Assembly (NCBI GenBank): GCA_002683195.1 | Contig: NYSW01000079.1 | Span: 9,523 to 73,522, forward strand | Direction: 5' to 3' | DNA length: 64,000 bases | From: Phycisphaerae bacterium | Lineage (GTDB): Bacteria; Planctomycetota; Phycisphaerae; Phycisphaerales; SM1A02 | Shown: positions 16,726 to 24,802 of the stretch, one piece after another | How positions within the stretch are numbered: the first letter of the stretch is position 1 | Layout of the letters: every line of letters begins with the position of its first letter | Translations under genes and position numbers: made by a program | The notes under the pieces: generated by a model | Database searches by the model: none | What the model saw: only the letters and a program-made list of their open reading frames with translations | Told to the model about the DNA's origin: nothing

Positions 16726-18159
16726 ATGCCGGACTCGAGCCAAAACAGACTGCACCTCCTTGCCACGATCTGCCTGACCACGGTGATCTTCGGGCCCCGT
16801 TCGCTTTCCGCCCAGAACACCGAGAGCCTGAACCAATTCCAGTCCGAAGCACGATCGCTGGCGAGATCCACGCCTTCCACGCCGATGATCTCCGCTCGAT
16901 CCCGAGGGCATCTGGACGCCATGACGGGCGAGGTCGATCTCGAAGCTGGCCTCCGGAAATGCGATGACGAACGAAGCCGCCGCGCCTATCTTGACGCCGT
17001 CTTCAGCGGAGGCGCCACTTCCTTCGACCCGAAAGCGGCCGCCACGAAAAGCATCGCAGCGCTTCGAGCGGTCGCGGGCGATGACCGCGCCGTCCGCATC
17101 TCCGACCGGGTCCGACTGCTTTCAGAGACCGAGGCATCGACGGATCTTTCACTCGAACTGACCTCCCGCGATCTTCTCTGGCGTCCCTTCACCTGGTCCC
17201 CTTCCACCGCCGCGGATGAAATCGCGAAACTCGGAAGCCGACGGCGGCAGCAGTTGCTGGAAGCCAGCGATCCGGTCGACCGCCCGGTCGTGCTGGCCAC
17301 GATCCTCGCCGCGACCGAAGGCCGACCGGGCCCCGAAATCAGTCTCGACCGCGCACCGTCGAGGACGGATCCCTTCTGGCCCACGGTGATCGGCGAGCTG
17401 GATCGACGGGACGCCGCGGAGGCGATTCTCAACCTGCAGACGGATCATCCTGAAGTGCTGGTCCGTCCCGAGACCCGGATCAAGGCCGCCATCTCGGTCG
17501 CCCGCCGATACCCCGATGCAGCCACCGCCCTGCTCGGAGGCGAAGTCAACCTCCAACGCCTTCCCGGTCCGCTTCAATCCCTGATTCGAGCGAGCCTCGC
17601 TGAAGGCCGGAGAAGTGATCCCGACCCCGAGGCCTGGCTGACGGAAGCGGTTCAGATCGCGCAGCTCGACGACCGCCTCCCGGTCCTCCTCGCCCTCGCA
17701 AGGTACGACGATTCCGAACCGGACCCCGACCGGACCCTCGAGTCGGTCAAATCACTTCGAACCCTTCCGGCCGGACGAATGGTCGATGCTCTGGCGTACG
17801 GTTCCGCCGATCGGGACGCCGTCATCCGAGGGTTGTCCGATCTGTTCCTGACCGGGCGCTACGACCTCGGGCTCAGTTTCCTCGCCCCGAACACCACGGA
17901 GCCCAGCCGCCCCGCCGACGGGTGGCTGCCGCTTCGAATCGGTCTGCTCAGCGAGGCCCTCGCCGACGCCGATGCCGCGCCCGATGCCTGGATTCCCCTC
18001 CTGGTGTCCGTCACTCGTCTCCATCGCGTCGATACCCAGATCGCCGCGTTGCGGATGATCGAGCACGGCTACGACCGAATCCACGACAGCGAGAAGCTCC
18101 CCCCCGACTTGAAGGCGACCCTGGAAGACACCCTGCTGAAGATCGCCTTCCGTGGCTGA
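16726..18159 (+). CDS. Secreted alpha-helical hypothetical protein
   Basis: I place the start at 16726, where the sequence opens into a signal peptide (HLLATICLTTVIFGPRSLSA-QN); the open frame continues 72 codons upstream in Arg/Ser-rich sequence with no such signal. The 477-residue product is mostly helical, with Asp/Arg/Leu-rich stretches reminiscent of degenerate TPR or HEAT units (EAILNLQTDHPEVLVRPETRI, WLTEAVQIAQLDDRLPVLLALARYD). No catalytic motif is visible and no family is recognised. Its stop overlaps the GTG start of the transporter gene by eight bases, suggesting co-translation. Confidence 0.78.
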   Translation: MPDSSQNRLHLLATICLTTVIFGPRSLSAQNTESLNQFQSEARSLARSTPSTPMISARSRGHLDAMTGEVDLEAGLRKCDDERSRRAYLDAVFSGGATSFDPKAAATKSIAALRAVAGDDRAVRISDRVRLLSETEASTDLSLELTSRDLLWRPFTWSPSTAADEIAKLGSRRRQQLLEASDPVDRPVVLATILAATEGRPGPEISLDRAPSRTDPFWPTVIGELDRRDAAEAILNLQTDHPEVLVRPETRIKAAISVARRYPDAATALLGGEVNLQRLPGPLQSLIRASLAEGRRSDPDPEAWLTEAVQIAQLDDRLPVLLALARYDDSEPDPDRTLESVKSLRTLPAGRMVDALAYGSADRDAVIRGLSDLFLTGRYDLGLSFLAPNTTEPSRPADGWLPLRIGLLSEALADADAAPDAWIPLLVSVTRLHRVDTQIAALRMIEHGYDRIHDSEKLPPDLKATLEDTLLKIAFRG

Positions 18160-19219
18160 TACCCCCTCCGGAAACCCAGGCAATACATCCGGAAGTGGAT
18201 CCATCGGCGTCGCCCAGGCGCTGGGGGCGTACCTGTGGTGGGGGCTGGTGACGGGGATCTACTTCAAGTCGCTGGCCGAAGTCTCACCCATCGAACTGCT
18301 CGCCTGGCGGGTGCTCGCTGGCCTCCCGGTCATGCTGCTGCTGCTCGCCATGCCGCCCGGGTACGGTCGCATACGCAAGGCACTCCAGAACCGGCGCGAC
18401 GTGGGGATCCTCCTGCTCTCCACCGCCCTGATCACGTTGAACTGGTTCACGTTCATCTACGCCGTGGTCTCGGATCGCCTGGTCGAAGCGAGCCTCGGCT
18501 ACTTCATCAACCCGATCGTCACCGTCTTGCTCGGGCGGTTCGTGCTCGGCGAACGGCTGCGCTCGCTGCAACTGGCGGCGGTCTGGCTGGCGGTCATCGG
18601 CGTGATCATCTTCGGCTGGACGGACATCATCGGTGCGACGGCGGCACCCGTGGCCGATGCCGGAGCCTCATCGTCCGCGTTGGAATTCCTGCATCGTCTC
18701 CCCTGGATCGCCTGCGTCCTCCCGCTTTCCTTTGGTGCCTACGGCCTGCTGCGAAAGCAGATGAACGCGGATTCGACCGCCGGTCTGACCATCGAGATGG
18801 CGATCCTCCTGCCGTTCATGCTCGGGCTTGAACTGATGATCGCTTGGCGTGGCGAATCGATGTTCGCCGCGGGTGACACCAGGCTCGACGTCCTGCTTCT
18901 GGCGGGGGGGATCGTGACCGCCCTCCCGCTGATTCTCTTCGCGGCCGCCGCCCGCCGGCTCCGCCTTGCGACGATCGGACAACTCCAATATCTCGCCCCG
19001 ACGTGTCAGTTCCTGCTCGCGACGCTGGTGTTCGGAGAACCCATCAACACCGGGAAAATCGTGGCATTCGGAGTCATCTGGATCGCGATCGGACTCTACT
19101 CCTGGGATTCGATCCAAGGATGGCGTGAGGGTGGGAACGGCGCTGATGATCCGCCGGACTCCGGTCCGATTCTCGACCAGCACCCCTCGGATGTCTCTGC
19201 ACGTGGACCGAAGGCATGA
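18152..19219 (+). CDS. rarD: RarD/EamA-family permease
   Basis: The 355-residue integral membrane protein of the drug/metabolite transporter superfamily has about ten helices. It follows the RarD pattern: an N-terminal GAYLWWGLVTGIYFKSLAEVSPIELLAWRVLAG, then TALITLNWFTFIYAVVSDRLVEASLGYFINPIVTVLLG, and the second EamA half with GLTIEMAILLPF and LGQLQYLAPTCQFLLA-type sequence. RarD proteins were linked to chloramphenicol resistance in older annotation; the substrate is not established. The start is GTG at 18152, overlapping the previous stop. The C-terminal tail beyond the last helix is longer than usual and polar. Confidence 0.9.
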   Translation: MADTPSGNPGNTSGSGSIGVAQALGAYLWWGLVTGIYFKSLAEVSPIELLAWRVLAGLPVMLLLLAMPPGYGRIRKALQNRRDVGILLLSTALITLNWFTFIYAVVSDRLVEASLGYFINPIVTVLLGRFVLGERLRSLQLAAVWLAVIGVIIFGWTDIIGATAAPVADAGASSSALEFLHRLPWIACVLPLSFGAYGLLRKQMNADSTAGLTIEMAILLPFMLGLELMIAWRGESMFAAGDTRLDVLLLAGGIVTALPLILFAAAARRLRLATIGQLQYLAPTCQFLLATLVFGEPINTGKIVAFGVIWIAIGLYSWDSIQGWREGGNGADDPPDSGPILDQHPSDVSARGPKA

Positions 19220-19255
19220 TGCCTCGGTGAACCGGGGAGCCACCGCGTCCTGCGA

Positions 19256-21739
19256 TCACTTCATCGGCGGAATTCGAAACGGAAACCCCGGATACTGAAG
19301 CTCGTCCGAAGTCGGCTCCACCCAGCGGGGCCAGGCCTCCAGTACCGCATCGCCACTGCCTGGCGCGACATCGATGATCCCGTAACCGGGCGAAAGATCG
19401 AAGAGTCGACGAGGCTCGAGGCCACGATCCTCAGGATTGGTCACCGCGATCACGGTCATCAGATTGCCGAAACCATCCTCGAAATCGCCGGCATAGCGAG
19501 GCGCACCCTCCCAGCGATCGGCTCCGGACTCGATCGGCATCCACCGCCTTGGCCAGGTATTCGCCACCGCCGGCGGGGTGAATGCGAACGAGCCATCTCG
19601 GTAGTCGTCGACGCCATATTGAACGAGCGAACCCAGATGCTGATCACCACAGAGATGAATCGCATCGGCGGCCGCCAGGGTTCGAACGGCTCGAGTCCGA
19701 GCCGACTGCGGCCAACCTCCGGAATCCGTGTCCGCCGCCGGGCCGTCCGCTTCCGCGTACTCCCCGGCCGCGTGGATCTGGAGACTGGGAATCACGCCAT
19801 CGTCGCGTCCCACGGGCAGCGTCGCGACGTTGACCCACGGGGTCTGGCTGAGCACGATCTTTCGCGGACTTCGCGGATCGCGCGACGTCGCCCACTCTTC
19901 GAGGAACGTCTCCTGTGACCCGCCGAGGAATTCCGCGTCCTCGACGTCCGCCGCCCGAGGATCGAAATCCGGATTGCGGAACCAACCGTTGCGAACCTGA
20001 GCCTCGGGAACCTTGACGCTCGCGGAATCCTTCCACATGCGATCCGCCACCACCGCGAAGTCCACCGGTCCGTAGCGAAGCCGGGTGGTGTAGGGCTTGA
20101 TTCCCTGTCCGATCGGCCCCGGAACGCGGCACGCGGGAAGATTTCCGACCTGGGTTCGATGGATGGCATTCACCACTTCGCCGGAGAGCTTGTAGCCCCC
20201 GGCGTCCTGCACGGTCAGTCCGTCGCGAGCCTTGGCGCGAACTCCGCCGGCGCCCCAGATGTTCCCGTGATAGACGTCATGGTCATCGGGGATGATGACG
20301 CTCGGTCGGTCCCGCACCAGATCTCCGAACGCTCGAAGCCATCGCTGGTACTTGGTGTGATAGTCGAGGACGATCTTCCGGCGATCCGGACCCGTGATGT
20401 CGCCCTCGTAGATCTGGTCTCCGGCGAAGAAGTAGAAGTCCGGACGATGCATGGCGACGTTCGCCACGAGATCCTCGTGCGGGAACCAGACACCGGAACG
20501 ATTCCAGGCCTTGTGCGCCGTCACGTTCTTCACGCAGTTCAGGCTGGCGATCCGCAGCGGACGATCGACGGGCGCAGCATGAATCTCGCCCGCACGCGTG
20601 AACGGCCTTCCATTGCAGGAGCCGGACACTCGGAAACGACGGCCCAGGTACTCATCGACCTCCGGAACCTCGAAGTGAACCGTGTAACTGAGGTCCTCGA
20701 GGGTTCCCTCGGCGATCGGCCGCCATGCCCCATCCCGGGTCTCGAATTCCAAGGAGACGACGCCCACGTCTTCGGCCGCCATCGGCGGAAAGAGTGCGGT
20801 GAGCTTGAACGCATGAACACCATCGTCGTCTCGATCCAGGGTGTAGGTCGTCGCCAGCACCGGACCCCAGGAGTGATCGGTATCGTCAAGCCAGAATTCA
20901 AGGTCGTCGGATTCCAGTTCCAACCCGTCGAAGGACCACCCGAGGCCATCCTTGCGATTCCCACGATGGGAGACCAGGGCAACCCCACCATCGATTCGAT
21001 CCCGCGTCATCCCATCGACCTCGGCCGCGCCGAGCAGCCCGGTCTGATTCCGGACTTCCAGCCGAAGGTCGTACAGATCTCCAGGCCTGGGAATGATCAC
21101 GACCTCGAGGATGCCCTCCTCCGGGTCGAAGGTCACATCACCATCATCCATGCGCCTCGTTCCCGGCACCTTGACCAGGTCGTCAAGCGTGGTGTTGCGC
21201 GGCAACGACCAACTGAAACCACCCTTCTTGGGGGTGGAGAAGTCGAGAATCGCCGGCGTGCCGGTTCCGTCGACCACCGCCAGAAGACCACCATCGGGCG
21301 CGGGGACCTGTTGGACCAGCGCGGTGAGCCGAACGTCCACCTCCGGTCCGCCCGCACCCAGAAGAATGCCCGCAAAGGCGCCCGGTTCGAGAACACCGCC
21401 GCCGACCGCACGAACGGTGGTTCGAATCATCAGGGGCGAAGCGGGGGCATCCGGATCGATGCGAAACTCCAGCGCGTGGGCGGTGCGAACCGGCAGCCGT
21501 GAGTCGTCGTTCACCAACCGACCTTGCTCGAGACGCCAATCCTGCAGTCTCGACGGTTGCCAACCCGCACCGATCCACCGACGAGAGGCCACGGGATCGA
21601 GGGTGGCGACTCGAAGCCGTTTCATCTCGTCAGCCGCTGGCGATCGAGATTCAAGCATCGAGGCCTCGACCGGCAATTCCGGCCGGATGAGCATCAACAG
21701 CCCGACGGCCAGCAACGAAGAGATTCGAAACTTCAACAT
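19256..21739 (-). CDS. PhoD-like alkaline phosphatase / metallophosphoesterase
   Basis: The 827-residue secreted enzyme starts at 21739, with AGGA eight bases upstream and a signal peptide ending near VEA-SML. The C-terminal half carries the metallophosphatase core: FYFFAGDQIYEGDITGP, the PDDHDVYHGNIWGAGG pair of metal ligands, LSQTPWVNVATLPVG, and HLCGDQHLGSLVQYG. The N-terminal half (about 100-350) is an extra beta-rich region with GLGWSFDGLEL, followed by an Ig-like domain before the phosphatase. PhoD family enzymes release phosphate from phosphodiesters or lipoteichoic acids and often use Ca and Fe. It probably scavenges phosphate outside the cell. It is divergent from the ThuA gene. Confidence 0.9.
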   Translation of the reverse strand: MLKFRISSLLAVGLLMLIRPELPVEASMLESRSPAADEMKRLRVATLDPVASRRWIGAGWQPSRLQDWRLEQGRLVNDDSRLPVRTAHALEFRIDPDAPASPLMIRTTVRAVGGGVLEPGAFAGILLGAGGPEVDVRLTALVQQVPAPDGGLLAVVDGTGTPAILDFSTPKKGGFSWSLPRNTTLDDLVKVPGTRRMDDGDVTFDPEEGILEVVIIPRPGDLYDLRLEVRNQTGLLGAAEVDGMTRDRIDGGVALVSHRGNRKDGLGWSFDGLELESDDLEFWLDDTDHSWGPVLATTYTLDRDDDGVHAFKLTALFPPMAAEDVGVVSLEFETRDGAWRPIAEGTLEDLSYTVHFEVPEVDEYLGRRFRVSGSCNGRPFTRAGEIHAAPVDRPLRIASLNCVKNVTAHKAWNRSGVWFPHEDLVANVAMHRPDFYFFAGDQIYEGDITGPDRRKIVLDYHTKYQRWLRAFGDLVRDRPSVIIPDDHDVYHGNIWGAGGVRAKARDGLTVQDAGGYKLSGEVVNAIHRTQVGNLPACRVPGPIGQGIKPYTTRLRYGPVDFAVVADRMWKDSASVKVPEAQVRNGWFRNPDFDPRAADVEDAEFLGGSQETFLEEWATSRDPRSPRKIVLSQTPWVNVATLPVGRDDGVIPSLQIHAAGEYAEADGPAADTDSGGWPQSARTRAVRTLAAADAIHLCGDQHLGSLVQYGVDDYRDGSFAFTPPAVANTWPRRWMPIESGADRWEGAPRYAGDFEDGFGNLMTVIAVTNPEDRGLEPRRLFDLSPGYGIIDVAPGSGDAVLEAWPRWVEPTSDELQYPGFPFRIPPMK

Positions 21740-21857
21740 GTCTGATTCCTGGAAGGAGGTTGCCCCGAGACTACCCCGCGAGCCTGATCCTTGAAGCGGC
21801 GGCGGAACTTCCGACCGTCGCATCTCGAACATCGATGTCGGGAGCTAGGCTGACCCC

Positions 21858-22874
21858 ATGACCCTTCTCACCCTCGTACCTCTGGCCTTCACGCTGTTCG
21901 CCACGGCGGAACCGCCATCGCCCCCCGCCGAGCCGTCTCCCCTGGTGGTACTGATCTCCGGCGACGAGGAATATCGCAGCGAAGAGACCCTGCCGATGCT
22001 GGCGTCGATCCTCCGGCGCGATTTCGGGTTTCGCACCAGGGTGCTCTTCAGTCTCGACGCCGAAGGGCGCGTCGATCCCGAACGACTCGATCACCTTCCG
22101 GGAACCGAGATCCTGGCCGACGCCGACCTTCTGATCCTGTTCACCAGGTTCCGAGCACTGCCGGAGTCGCAGGTGAGACCGATCCTGAATCACGCCGCCG
22201 CCGGGCGACCGATCGTCGGACTGCGGACCGCAACCCATGCCTTCCGGTATCCGCCAGATCATGAACTCGCTTCGACGTTGAACGAGGTCTGGCCACAACG
22301 AGTGCTCGGTCAGCGGTGGATCACCCATCACGGCCACTTCGACGAAGGCAAGGCTCCCCTCACCCGCGTGACGCCGACGGAAAAATCACATCCCACGACT
22401 CACGGCGTCGGCTCCTTCGATGCCTATTCCTGGCTGTATCACGTCGAGGGAGGCGCAGACACGCTTCCGCCCGGCACCACGCGACTGGCGTCCGGTCGAG
22501 CCCTGAAGTCGATTCATGGAGAACGCCACGACCGGTTCCCACTGGAAAATCCGGTCGCCTGGGCGATCGAAAGAGAAGTTCCCGGCCTGCCCGACCGCGT
22601 GTTCTTCACCACGCTCGGACACCCGTATGACTTTCGGAGCGAGGATGCCCGCCGGCTCCTCGTACAGGGCGTGCTCTGGTCGCTGGGACGGGAATCAGAA
22701 ATCCCCCCCACCGGTTTGCCGGTCGTCACCCCTCCGGGCTGGCGGCCGTCCAATGCTGGATTCGGTGCTCAACGTCCGCATCGCAATCCCGATATGGCGG
22801 TTCGAGAGCCTGACCAGGCCGCCGAAGCCGTGCTCCCCGACGAACAAATCGAGGATCTGCAAACCCGGGATTGA
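21858..22874 (+). CDS. ThuA-like domain protein, secreted
   Basis: The 338-residue protein has a short signal peptide (LLTLVPLAFTLFATA) and a ThuA-like fold: LVVLISGDEEYRSEETLPMLASIL, then ADLLILFTRFRALPESQ, AAGRPIVGLRTATHAF, HPTTHGVGSFDAYSWLYHV, and RVFFTTLGHPYDFRSEDARRLLVQGVLWSLGRE. The glutamine-amidotransferase-like core lacks a nucleophilic Cys, as is normal in ThuA proteins. These proteins are abundant in Planctomycetes and are linked to sugar or glycan use, but their reaction is unresolved. A C-terminal polar tail after residue 300 is not part of the domain. Confidence 0.88.
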   Translation: MTLLTLVPLAFTLFATAEPPSPPAEPSPLVVLISGDEEYRSEETLPMLASILRRDFGFRTRVLFSLDAEGRVDPERLDHLPGTEILADADLLILFTRFRALPESQVRPILNHAAAGRPIVGLRTATHAFRYPPDHELASTLNEVWPQRVLGQRWITHHGHFDEGKAPLTRVTPTEKSHPTTHGVGSFDAYSWLYHVEGGADTLPPGTTRLASGRALKSIHGERHDRFPLENPVAWAIEREVPGLPDRVFFTTLGHPYDFRSEDARRLLVQGVLWSLGRESEIPPTGLPVVTPPGWRPSNAGFGAQRPHRNPDMAVREPDQAAEAVLPDEQIEDLQTRD

Positions 22875-22966
22875 TCAGTGCCTCAACTCGGTTATGATCA
22901 TTTCCAGAAACCGCCTTGTCCGCGTCGCGACACCCGCGGCGTCAAGACATCGAAATTGAGGTTCGA

Positions 22967-23761
22967 ATGACGCAGATTCACCACCCGAGCCGGCACCAAA
23001 CCGGATTCACCTTGGTCGAGCTTCTGGTCGTCATCGGAATCATCGCGGTCCTGATCGCACTTGTCGTCTTCGGCAGCGGTGCTCTCAGGCAGACCTCGCG
23101 CGGCATGACCTGCCTCACCAATCAGCGACAGATCATGCTGGGCTGGGACGGCTACGCCACCGACAACTCGGGCCGCTACGTCGCACCGGATACCAACCGC
23201 AACCAACATGACTGGGTCCGATCGATCGGGACCAACCTCGGTCCTGGAAACGTGGAGCTGGAATCGGCCCTCACCGAAGGCGCCCTCTGGCCCTACCTGA
23301 ATGATCTCCGACTCTATCGCTCACCCTTCGACCAATCCGATCATCTTCGGACCTACTCGCTGAGCGCGTTCTTCAGTCAAGGCGAAGGGTCGGACCATTG
23401 GGGTGGCCCCCCAAGCTGGCAGATCGCCACCCGCAGTCGAATCCCCCGCCCCTCCGACACCATCTGCGTGGTCACCGAGTTCGACCATCGTGGCCACAAC
23501 ATCAATGGATGGGGCATCAGTCCCTACGGTCCGGATTGGATCGATAAGTTGATGATCTGGGATACCGGCCACTTCAACTTCGCCTTCGCCGACGGACACG
23601 TCGAACGCCATAAATGGGCTGGTACGAGCTACAACGATCCCGATCCGATCGAAGTGGCGTTCATGCGACCCCAGACCAACGTCTACTACGCCGGGCCGGA
23701 TTGGGATTGGATCTCAGAGCGACTCTTCCCCGGAAGTCGATCGCTCTACGGAGGATGGTGA
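22967..23761 (+). CDS. Type II secretion-like pseudopilin (H-X9-DG family)
   Basis: The start at 22967 has GAGG six bases upstream. The 264-residue product has the prepilin signal: Gly13 followed by FTLVELLVVIGIIAVLIAL, to be cut by a type IV prepilin peptidase and methylated at Phe14. After the pilin helix comes a periplasmic domain with TCLTNQRQIMLGWDGYATDNSGRY and the C-terminal HFNFAFADGHVERHKW segment, the H-X9-DG-like end of planctomycete pseudopilins (DUF1559-related). Such genes are highly multiplied in this phylum; role unknown. It overlaps the next lipoprotein gene by seven bases. Confidence 0.93.
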   Translation: MTQIHHPSRHQTGFTLVELLVVIGIIAVLIALVVFGSGALRQTSRGMTCLTNQRQIMLGWDGYATDNSGRYVAPDTNRNQHDWVRSIGTNLGPGNVELESALTEGALWPYLNDLRLYRSPFDQSDHLRTYSLSAFFSQGEGSDHWGGPPSWQIATRSRIPRPSDTICVVTEFDHRGHNINGWGISPYGPDWIDKLMIWDTGHFNFAFADGHVERHKWAGTSYNDPDPIEVAFMRPQTNVYYAGPDWDWISERLFPGSRSLYGGW

Positions 23762-24183
23762 TCCTTTCTCGAAATCGCCCAAGCTGGCCCTGTTCAATGG
23801 TCGCCTCTTGTCTGGCTTTGATTCTCCCGGCACTCCATGGCTGCGGAAACACCACGCCACCGCCCGAGCCGAATCCCATCGGGCCGAGATCCAACGGACC
23901 TCAGGTCGATCTCGAGAAAATGCGCGAAGATCCGATCGTCCGCGCCTTCGAATCCGAGTGCGAGGCCTATCAGGCCATACGGGCTGAACTTCAGCCACTG
24001 GATGAAGCCCTCGGAGCGGGGACCCTCTCAGAAGCGGACATCGAACGCTGGAACGCCCTTCAGGCATCCGCCTCCGCGGAACGCAGCCGGCTCAATGCCA
24101 TCATGTACGACGACCGAATGAGCGAGGATCAACGAGCCGCCATGTGGTGGATTCTCCGGGGCGAGCCGGCCTCCGGCGGCTGA
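23755..24183 (+). CDS. Small lipoprotein coupled to pseudopilin
   Basis: The 142-residue lipoprotein has a signal ending Leu-His-Gly-Cys, then a Pro/Asn-rich linker (TTPPPEPNPIGPRSNG) and a charged helical domain with DLEKMREDPIVRAFESECEAYQAIRAELQPLDEAL. No family is recognised. The ATG at 23755 overlaps the pseudopilin stop and directly abuts GGAGG; GTG at 23758 and ATG at 23797 are alternatives. The overlap points to joint production with the pseudopilin, so it may belong to the same envelope machine. Confidence 0.7.
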   Translation: MVILSRNRPSWPCSMVASCLALILPALHGCGNTTPPPEPNPIGPRSNGPQVDLEKMREDPIVRAFESECEAYQAIRAELQPLDEALGAGTLSEADIERWNALQASASAERSRLNAIMYDDRMSEDQRAAMWWILRGEPASGG

Positions 24184-24229
24184 TCTCCGATTTGAACACA
24201 CGGCCTTCGTGGTGCTGTACATTCGAGGC

Positions 24230-24688
24230 ATGCTGCCCACCACACAATCCGTCGATCGAGGACATCGAACCCTGTTGCTCGCTGCGGTACTGGCGCTCCC
24301 CGTGATACTCGGGGGATGCGTGTCGAATCCATTCCAGAAGAACTACACGGGTCGAACCCAACCGCTGGAAGGCACGCCCCAGCGACTCCAGAAGAAGGAG
24401 GCGCTTCGTCGCCTGGGTACCAGCCAGTTCGATGTGGAGATCACCGCGGGAATGCTGCCCGACGATGACACCGCCCTGGCGGTCGCTCGGGACGTCGGCG
24501 CGAAATCATACTGGTGGACCAGCCGGCCCAAATTCAACGCCCGCAATGCCTCCGCCCAGCGAGTGAAGTCGCGAGGTCGCATCGGACAGACCGATCCCTC
24601 CGGAACGGGGTTCGGCGAGAAGTCGATCAAATGGTTCGAGTTCGAGGCGGTCTTCTACGCTGATCTCCCCGACGAAGACGAGGATTGA
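24230..24688 (+). CDS. Small lipoprotein, unknown
   Basis: The 152-residue protein has a lipoprotein signal (LLLAAVLALPVILGGC) and then a polar domain with KKEALRRLGTSQFDVEITAGMLPDDDTALAVARDVGAKSYWWTSRP and KSIKWFEFEAVFYADL at the end. No family is recognised. The ATG at 24230 follows GAGG at one base, an unusually short spacing; a GTG at 24209 is also possible. It is the third gene after the pseudopilin and ends before a strong bidirectional hairpin. Confidence 0.75.
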   Translation: MLPTTQSVDRGHRTLLLAAVLALPVILGGCVSNPFQKNYTGRTQPLEGTPQRLQKKEALRRLGTSQFDVEITAGMLPDDDTALAVARDVGAKSYWWTSRPKFNARNASAQRVKSRGRIGQTDPSGTGFGEKSIKWFEFEAVFYADLPDEDED

Positions 24689-24736
24689 TTCCGCCTCGAG
24701 CCCGCCCGCGACCGTTCCGAACGGAACGAAAAGAAT

Positions 24737-24770
24737 CGCCCCCCGATGGCACTGAGGCCATCGGGGGGCG
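24737..24770. terminator. Strong bidirectional terminator
   Basis: Thirteen perfect base pairs (24737-24749 with 24758-24770) with an 8-base loop, flanked by A-rich sequence to the left and AATTT to the right. It separates the lipoprotein gene from the converging metalloprotease gene and can act on both strands. Confidence 0.92.
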
Positions 24771-24802
24771 AATTTCATCTGGCGTTCGAGGTTTGCCGCA
24801 GG

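Noticed and set aside
20159..21502. Plus-strand open frame of 447 codons
   Set aside because: It runs antisense to the PhoD-like gene and carries no family features.
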